Shown here: positions 1-7,200 of the stretch, one piece after another
How positions within the stretch are numbered: position 1 is the first letter of the stretch
How the letters are laid out: every line of letters starts with the position of its first letter
Assembly (NCBI GenBank): GCA_004335635.1
Contig: QAXH01006780.1
Span: forward strand, 1,912-12,121
Source: Chloromonas sp. AAM2
Taxonomy: Eukaryota > Chlorophyta > Chlorophyceae > Chlamydomonadales > Chlamydomonadaceae
Direction of reading: 5' to 3'
Length of the DNA stretch: 10,210 nucleotides
Translations under genes and position numbers: made by a program
The notes under the pieces: model-generated
Databases searched by the model: none
What the model saw: only the letters and a program-made list of their open reading frames with translations
Told to the model about the DNA's origin: nothing

Positions 1-79
1 GCTCCCTCTCGGACAGGAGGTCGAGCACTTCAAGTGCTGCACGTTGCACAGACTCTTGAGAATTACCCACCACCATCCC
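1..79 (-). CDS. Candidate partial coding exon running off the left edge
   Basis: On the minus strand an open frame runs from 79 to the window edge. It reads G-M-V-V-G-N-S-Q-E-S-V-Q-R-A-A, then L-E-V-L-D-L-L-S-E-R-E, which looks like an acidic amphipathic helix with balanced, coding-like composition. An ATG lies at 76-74. A CAG splice acceptor lies directly before it (82-80), after a moderately pyrimidine-rich stretch. Two readings are possible. It could be the first exon of a separate minus-strand gene starting at 76. It could also be a distal exon of the ABC1K gene, because the acceptor is in phase 0 and the last confirmed kinase exon also ends in phase 0. I do not recognise the peptide. With only 25 codons visible it could be chance. 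Confidence 0.38.
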
Positions 80-140
80 CTGGCATCCGCCGGGTATAAG
101 ATGAGTGCAGCTGGCAGGCTTGCTCAGCCTCACTCCACCC

Positions 141-183
141 TCGGCCTCGGTGTTTGCAGTGCAAACCTTCGGCCTCGGTGTTT
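141..183. repeat. Short direct repeat with a small palindrome between copies
   Basis: The 15-mer TCGGCCTCGGTGTTT occurs at 141-155 and again at 169-183. Between them, overlapping the end of the first copy, is a near-perfect hairpin, TTTGCA-G-TGCAAA (153-165). It lies just before the 65-bp minisatellite. No function can be assigned. Confidence 0.6.
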
Positions 184-195
184 AGAAACCCATAA

Positions 196-455
196 ACCCC
201 TTGGGCACCCCTATTATCCACATCGTATTCTGAGAGCATGGAACAGAGCGCGTGTAACCAACCCCTTGGGCACCCCTATTATCTACATTGTATTCTGAGA
301 GCATGGAACAGAGCGCGTGTAACCAACCCCTTGGGCACCCCTATTATCTACATTGTATTCTGAGAGCATGGAACAGAGCGCGTGTAACCAACCCCTTGGG
401 CACCCCTATTATCTACATCGTATTCTGAGAGCATGGAACAGAGAGCGTGTAACAG
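196..455. repeat. 65-bp minisatellite, four tandem copies
   Basis: Four head-to-tail copies of a 65-bp unit start at 196, 261, 326 and 391. Each begins ACCCCTTGGGCACCCC and contains TATTCTGAGAGCATGGAACA. The copies differ at only a few positions: a C/T in the middle, TCG versus TTG, GAGC versus GAGA in copy 4, and the final bases. The unit length is not a multiple of three, so the repeat is not a protein repeat in a single frame. Adjacent copies share every boundary with no unique spacers, so this is not CRISPR-like. It is a recent tandem expansion lying between the end of the kinase gene and the candidate left-edge exon. Confidence 0.95.
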
Positions 456-1134
456 CGCACGAAGGGCAGAGGCGTGTGTTCACTTCACAATTGCGCAAGA
501 TGACCCCCCATAGATGCAGACACGACCGGCACCTTGTCACGTCAAGCGTTGATTCACGTCATGCCAAGTGATCCCATTGATCCTGCGTGTCTTGCATAGG
601 CTCAGTTGACAAACACAGTCGCACGAAAAGTCCTCGCACTCAGTGCAATGCCGACAGACACCAGACAAACACGTCAACTTGCCACCCGTCGAGAACTGAG
701 CGCAGTGGTGGGAACCAAGGGCTGAGATGGGAACATGCAGGACGCTCGACAACTGCTGCGCTGTTGTTGCACCTGCTGGGTACTGTAAACCATATGACAA
801 CAGGGTTTGCGTGTTCACCAGAATGGTTCACTCATGCTCAGCCCACCTCGCCCCCTTCCCACACCAACATAGCAACGGACGATCCTACAACAATGGCTGC
901 TGCTGCTGCAGCGAGTGGCATCGCACATCTTTTGCGCCAGGCGTTTCATATGTGCTTGCGGTTGCAACCGACCACTGACCATCACAGCATCAAGCAGTTA
1001 ATAGGGGCACACACTCGCTTGATGATTGACGTGCGAAATCGACCCCTAAACCCCCCTTGCCCAAGCATTTCCCTTGGATGCAGTGGCCAGCAAAGCCTGA
1101 ACCACCCTTGCGGATCCATGAACCTAGCACATAC
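456..1134 (-). other. Downstream of the last confirmed kinase exon; 3' end unresolved
   Basis: No gene is proven here. The kinase transcript must continue into this stretch because exon 15 ends at a good donor (CAG then GTATGT at 1134). Three phase-0 acceptors could open a terminal exon. One is at 582, giving DQWDHLA then stop at 559. One is at 695, giving 52 residues with many cysteines and a stop at 537. One is near 980, giving about 30 residues ending at a stop after QQQQPLL. If the donor is not used, the frame reads 50 codons on to a stop at 984-982. No TGTAA, the usual chlorophyte polyadenylation signal, was seen on the minus strand below position 1135. Confidence 0.4.
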
Positions 1135-1220
1135 CTGCAATGATGGCGCTAAGATGCGAGTGTAACGGTCAAAGTACAGCAGCTGCTTGAGAAACAGTCC
1201 AAATTCCCTTGGAAACCGCA
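1135..1220 (-). CDS. Kinase exon 15: last confirmed exon
   Basis: 86 nt, phase 1 in and phase 0 out: (V)RFPREFGLFLKQLLYFDRY then TRILAPSLQ. This is nearly the same as the plant FPREFALLLKQLLYFDRYTR block. It ends at donor CAG/GTATGT, so a short terminal exon should follow. Confidence 0.94.
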
Positions 1221-4200
1221 CTGCACAGGCACATCAGGAGCACACGCTGCCGTAAGAGAAGATGCGACACAGATAAAGCCACATGCGAAGCTGACCAGGA
1301 CAAATGAATGACATGCACTTAAATCCTCAACGTTTTATTTAGCGATTTCCTGCTGTAAGCGGTATATGTAACTGCAATATGTGCTTGACAGGTTGCAGCA
1401 GAGACACGCACATGCGTTAAGCACAAACACTAGCAATCCATGCCTGGGACAAGGAACGATACCGTAGGTCGATATGTCCAACCTCGTCTTCTGCGTGGCT
1501 CGCTAGCATCCTGCTCAGTGCCCGTGGGTTTCCTCGATGTGATCTATTCGGCGTTCTGCCTACATAGCCGTAACCTACCTCCGTGGGTCTCCCCAATGCG
1601 CACTAGATTAAGGAACAGCCTGTTGAGCTGCGTCTGATCCACCTCCAGGGATGCAGCCATGCCCTGGCCTGAGACGCAAAACATGCAAAACAGCCTTTGA
1701 CATGAGCACAAAACCACTCTGCCAGCCGGGATCTGTGTATGGTGTCTTCACCCAAAGCAGTTGCCATGTTCATTTGTCATGGCTTTGGTCATGACAAACA
1801 TGCAGAGTTGCTGCATGCATCCCTCACTTCCTGCGGAGTCTCTGCTGATGGTGACGTTAGTGTTGACCTGCTCCAGCTCAGTGAAGAACGACTCTAGATC
1901 GCGACCAAACCTGCAACACGCAAACACAGCAGCACACACAACAGGCCCAGACATCAATCCAGCAGTGCAGAGACGGCATCATTCAAGTGCACTGCGTGTC
2001 TCAACCAAACAGAGACGTTGAACTCCAGCAGTGCGAGGCTGTCATGCAAGCAAGGCTGGCACACCCGACAAACAGCCAGCAAGTGCTGCGCATGTGGACG
2101 TATGTGGACCATGGTGTGTGTGCACGGTAAAGCGTGATGTGCGTGCACATAGATGAATATACACAATGTTGAAAAGCAACCAGACTGTGGCAGATGGTAA
2201 ACGCCCTGCTGCCAGCCTCTGCTGGCCCGCTAGCTCTCGCACTGAGCTAATGCACGTTTCCAGTCACGTGCTCAGCCCACTCTTACTTTGTATAGTCTAC
2301 GTCCGTGTCACAGGCGCCAATGGTGGCCAGAGCACGTGCCATGGTCTCGTAATCAGACACCTGCATCACGTGATCAGTCATGATATCACGTGGTTACAGA
2401 TTGATGATCACGTGCCGTACACTCAGCACGCACCCTCTTGTAATCAGAAAATGATATGAAAAAACGCCTAGGCATGGCCTGCCCCCACTTCTATAGATCT
2501 TCCACTTTTACAGATCGATAGAAAAAGCTGAAAAACGCCATTCCGGCCACCCACCGCCAGGCCTCCAATCAGAGCCTCCACCGCTTTCCATGTGACCGGG
2601 CTGATGCGCCCCACGATGCCAAAGTCAAGGAAGCCCACACGCCCGTCCCGCAGCACTAGGAGGTTGCCTGTGAACCGGGCACGGCAGAACATGACGCGCC
2701 ACCGTCGCCATGTCATCATTACAGGGCGCTCGTAGGTTGCTTGTGTCATTCCAAAACCCATGGGTGTTGCTTGAACATGGAGCAGCACAGCCCAAACTCA
2801 TTGAAAGGTCAGGTGACAAAGTCGCAGAGCAACCAGCACACGCATCATTGGACGAAGGAGTCAGTGCAAGCCAGTCAGTAGCATGTCACAGGGGGTAACT
2901 GGATTGAAAGGCAACCAGGACAGGTGAACCATGGCTCTACCATGCGGCCACTGCACGGTGTACTGGGCTTGGCAGCCGTTTCCCATGCTTCCCATAAAAA
3001 TCAGGGTAAGGGTAGGCAAAGGCATAGGGACATAGCATAAGTATAGGCACAAGCGTTCCAATCCGGAGAATGGATCAATATGGTCTGCCTGCTCTGGGGC
3101 TCAACAGACCACAGCAATGGAGAACGCCATCAAAGCCTGGTGTAACTGCACAGGAAGTGAACCTATAAACCCACAAAGTTTATCGCTCACAAACCCACAA
3201 GCTCTATGCTCTGGGGATGAACAGTCCAGCGGGATGGCAATTGGTGGCAGCAGTGCATGGCTGAAATGCTCATTGCCACAAAGTACACCCACCGGCGTGT
3301 ACGTCTGCATGGAACGTTTCCGCTCCCATGACGCTGGCAAACCATGTGTTGAGAGCCGAGACCAGGACAGACTCCGGGTCCTGAGCAGAAAGTAGCAATG
3401 GGACCAGTTAGGCAACAAGAAGCAGTACAAGCACGTCAGCAGAAGACTTTTTGCACAGCTAAGAAGACAACGAAATGACAACATGACAATGAAACGGATG
3501 ATAATGAAATGATGTGCGGCGTCACAACAGAAGTGGCTGGCGGGGCAAGTGGTCGAGCAGGGTCCTGGCTAGGCATGGATGGTGCTTGCTTCGCCACTGA
3601 CTGCCATGCGTTGAGCTGACTTTCTTGCACTGCAAATTTTGCTGCTTGCCTTCACTACTTGCAGAATGCGAAATGGATGCAAAAAGGCAATGACAACAGA
3701 TTCGAATTCAGTCAACGTTGCGATGTAAGTATAAACGTCGCTTCTCTCTCAAGTTGCAGTTTCAGTTGCCGCGCTGCAAAGTTGGTTGATGTGCAGTCCA
3801 CTGTTCACCTTTGTTGTGATCGACCGGATGGCATTGTAATCCACTAGGGGGGCGCCCACCAGACGCTCCATCACAAGCAGCCTGCGTGGCGCAAGTCACA
3901 TCGTCATCTTGGTCCAAACGCTCTACTCTAGAAGCCCAAACGTGTGTGCGGCCAGAACGTGACGATACCCAACAGCCAACATTTCCGCAGTGCACAGCAT
4001 CTGAATGGTGTGTACATAAAGCACACCTTCTGGATGAGTGTTGTCGGTAGACTTCGGGGCAGGTGGCTATGCTCCTCAGGCCCCGTGAGTCCAGGAACAC
4101 TGAAAACTGCGTGGAGGGGATGGGGTTAGGGACGTGGATAAATTGCAAGGGTTTGGGGAGGGGGGGGTGTCGACCAAAGTCCAAGTTTCATCTGCCACCG

Positions 4201-7200
4201 ACTACCATGAGCTTCTAAGTTGCGGGACAGTTGCCGTACTGTGCGCTGCACAAACAGATGTGAGAAGACAACAGAACACTAAGAGATGCGTTAGAACAAC
4301 GTGCACAATGAAATGTGAACAGAGGATATACAACAACAGCCCTTAAATATAACAACAGCCCTTTGCATTCTTATTAATAGAATTTCAAGTAACGTATTCT
4401 CACTGCCATCACTTCAATCGGCCATTAGTTGCGCACAGATGTGACAAGACATCAATAGCAGTAGCCTTGAGTACACAGCCAGGGCTTGCTTTCATGCGAA
4501 GAACCCTGTTCAAGAATACGTGATCAAACCACCACGCCATCCATGCAGGGCGACACATGGTGCAAACTCACAGGCTTACATGGCAGGCAGCAGTACGCCA
4601 GGCCATGCTCACAACGAAGCAGCTGCCAACATCCCTAGATGCTGTCTCTCTGGCATAATAGCATTGCCAGATGTTGTGGCCGAACATGCTTAATGGCCGG
4701 TCCATGGACTCACTTGCTGTATATGTTCAGCTTCCTTGGTGAAGTCCACCTCATCTAGCATGGACGTGCGAATGTCGCCAATGATGCCTGCAATCGGATC
4801 GATGAAAGGATGTAGTGTGAAGCCAGAAACTGATGGAGCAGAAACAACTTGATAGAAACGGAATTACCAGGTGCAGCTAACTTTTGGTTTGATTTTGTCA
4901 AGCAGTGCCAACAGCTTCCCATGTGCACAAAGTATCCATATAGGACTGAAGGCTGTGTAAGTGTGTGTGTGTGTGTGTGTGTGTGTGAGCACTAAACCAT
5001 CCATTGCCCCCATTATTCAGGGCTTGCCCACCTGTGAGGGACAGGCGTGACAGCTCCGGCTGAAGGAACTCCAGGTACCTGTGAAGTGTTTACAATGTTG
5101 TTACAGGACATCTGTGACTTTGGTATACAAAGTTAAAGGAGCAGCATTGCGTACAAGCTCTTGACACATTAATGATAGCTGTCAGATGCAGAGTGCGTGT
5201 GCATGGCGGCTGTGGTGTGTGCCGTAGCAGTGTTGACAGTCTACGCAATATAAAGAGGCCCAATGTCAAACGCAAAATTACAGGACGCAAAATAAGCCAG
5301 TTTTGACACCCAAGGCGCAAAAGCTGAAAACGCAAAAGCAGAAAATGAATGAATGAAAAAGCATGCACGCAAACTCATAAGGAGCAGTATGGTAGTTGGT
5401 CGCTCACCTACTGACTAGATAAACGAATGACATGTCCGTGGAGAGCACATCCTCTACGCCTGGCTTGAGTACCTGGCAGAAACCACCAAAACGTATTCCA
5501 GTGCCATCACATCAGAAGTGTAGACGACCAAGTGTTGGCGAGAAGGGAATACCCGCATCACTACCAGCAGTAACCATGAGCTGCTCTTGGCAAAAAAGGC
5601 AGTAACCCTTTTTTTTTACAGTGTACGCTTGCTGAGGGTGGTGCTGTGGGCGGCTGCTCAGTGCCTGGACTGCTCAGTCTGCAGCACTGCAAGCTGCAAA
5701 CCCACGGTATGCGAAAAGCCATATCATGGTCGTGCAACATCCTTGCTGCAGATGGCTCGCGTGACGCGATCTCAGGCTCACCTTGAGCACCACTTGCTTG
5801 TTGCTGCTCTTCAACACAGCACAGTGGACCTGCAACACAATGTGGGGCAGATTGGTAGAGACCGGTCCGGCTGATTATCTAGACTTGTCTTTATTCTTGA
5901 TTTGACTATCCTTTCTTTGAACCATCACGCCATGTGCTGTCGCTGTAACGTGACCATCAACACCAATCAGTGGCAATGCCTCCGGCATGTGGCGCACGCA
6001 GGAGGGGACTTGTACGAATGGTGATCAAGACTCCCTCTATGATAGTGCAGTAACTTGCATTCGTAGGCGATGACATCCTAATTGACGCTGTCATGTTGCA
6101 ATCCAACTATGGGCCTGAAAGGATAGAGCCAGTCACAAAACAAACAACCCTGTGCAACCATCATTTCCATTAGGGTGCGGATCAATGACCACATGCACGG
6201 CTCTGAAAAACAAACTGTGTTGAGCAGATAACGACAGGTCCCAAAAACCAACAACATGCTTGAGACCGAGTAAACATTTACATATGCCCTAAACGATTAC
6301 GCATTACATCTCTATAGTGCACAAAGATTCGAGTGCAGTTTGTTTTAGAACACGTAATCCAAACCTACACTAAGTGCATATTGTACTTGTACAGAAAGCT
6401 CAAACCAAACATGCCATGATTCTGGTTAACTTGTTGTTGTTGTTGTTGTTGTTTACAAGGCCTTCAGCCCATAGAGGACTGCTCAGCAAGGGCAAGGGGG
6501 AAGGGAAGGTCTTACCTGTGCCACGGAAGCGCTTGCCAGCGGTACAGGGTCAATGCTGGAAAAAACCGTTGTCCAAGGTGCCTTAAGTTCGGCTTCAACC
6601 ACAGCCTTGATGGCATCGAATGGCACTGGCTGGGTCTGATCTAGGCACTTTTGAAATTCGAGCACGTATTCGTCCGGAAAGAGCGAGGGGGATGAAGCGA
6701 TGAACTGCCCTAGCTTGATGTAGGTGGAGCCAAGCTTTTCGAATAGCTTGCGAAGAACGACCTGTGGGGAGCACCAGAGTCAAATCATTGGGTTCAAACG
6801 TTTTAAGCAGTTGATTGCATGTCTGTTTTCAGATGCGGTGGAGTAGAGTGCTGGGAGATAACACAGGTTTCTGCGCTTAGGTTGGTTGGTGCGTTTTGAT
6901 TAAAACGTTATAAGCACATCAAGTTGTGTCTTGGGGACACTGGCCAAGGAACTCTATCCCCAGTCTCTGGTTGTGTATGTCTTGTCTACCTCTTGAAAAA
7001 GTGGAAGGAAAACCGAACAATGTGTGGAACAGGCAGAGGAAGCGAGTACGATTGTAGAACATTGTGGCACGTGCACTCGCTTGCACTCACACTCTGCCCA
7101 TCCAGTTCCCAAATCTTGGCTGACTCTTTCACCATCCCAGGTGCTCGGCTGCTGCTGCTCTACTTGCCTTTGTGGTGCTACAAAAAAACGGTTCTGATTA

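Noticed and set aside
196..455. CRISPR array
   Set aside because: The copies are contiguous 65-bp tandem units with no unique spacers and the context is a eukaryotic nuclear gene.
587..1165. Plus-strand 192-codon open frame
   Set aside because: Composition is His/Thr/Ser-rich with no motif, it overlaps kinase exon 15 on the opposite strand, and no homologue comes to mind.
3101..3484. Minus-strand 127-codon open frame as a separate gene
   Set aside because: It overlaps kinase exon 10 in another frame. The exon 10 frame carries the conserved HADVHAGN loop, while this one has no recognisable motif.
3762..4184. Minus-strand 140-codon open frame as a separate gene
   Set aside because: Part of it is true kinase exon 8 in frame, but the rest is intron readthrough and exon 9 in the wrong frame.
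4961..4987. Functional regulatory GT tract
   Set aside because: Simple (GT)n tracts are common in introns; the sequence alone gives no support for a role.
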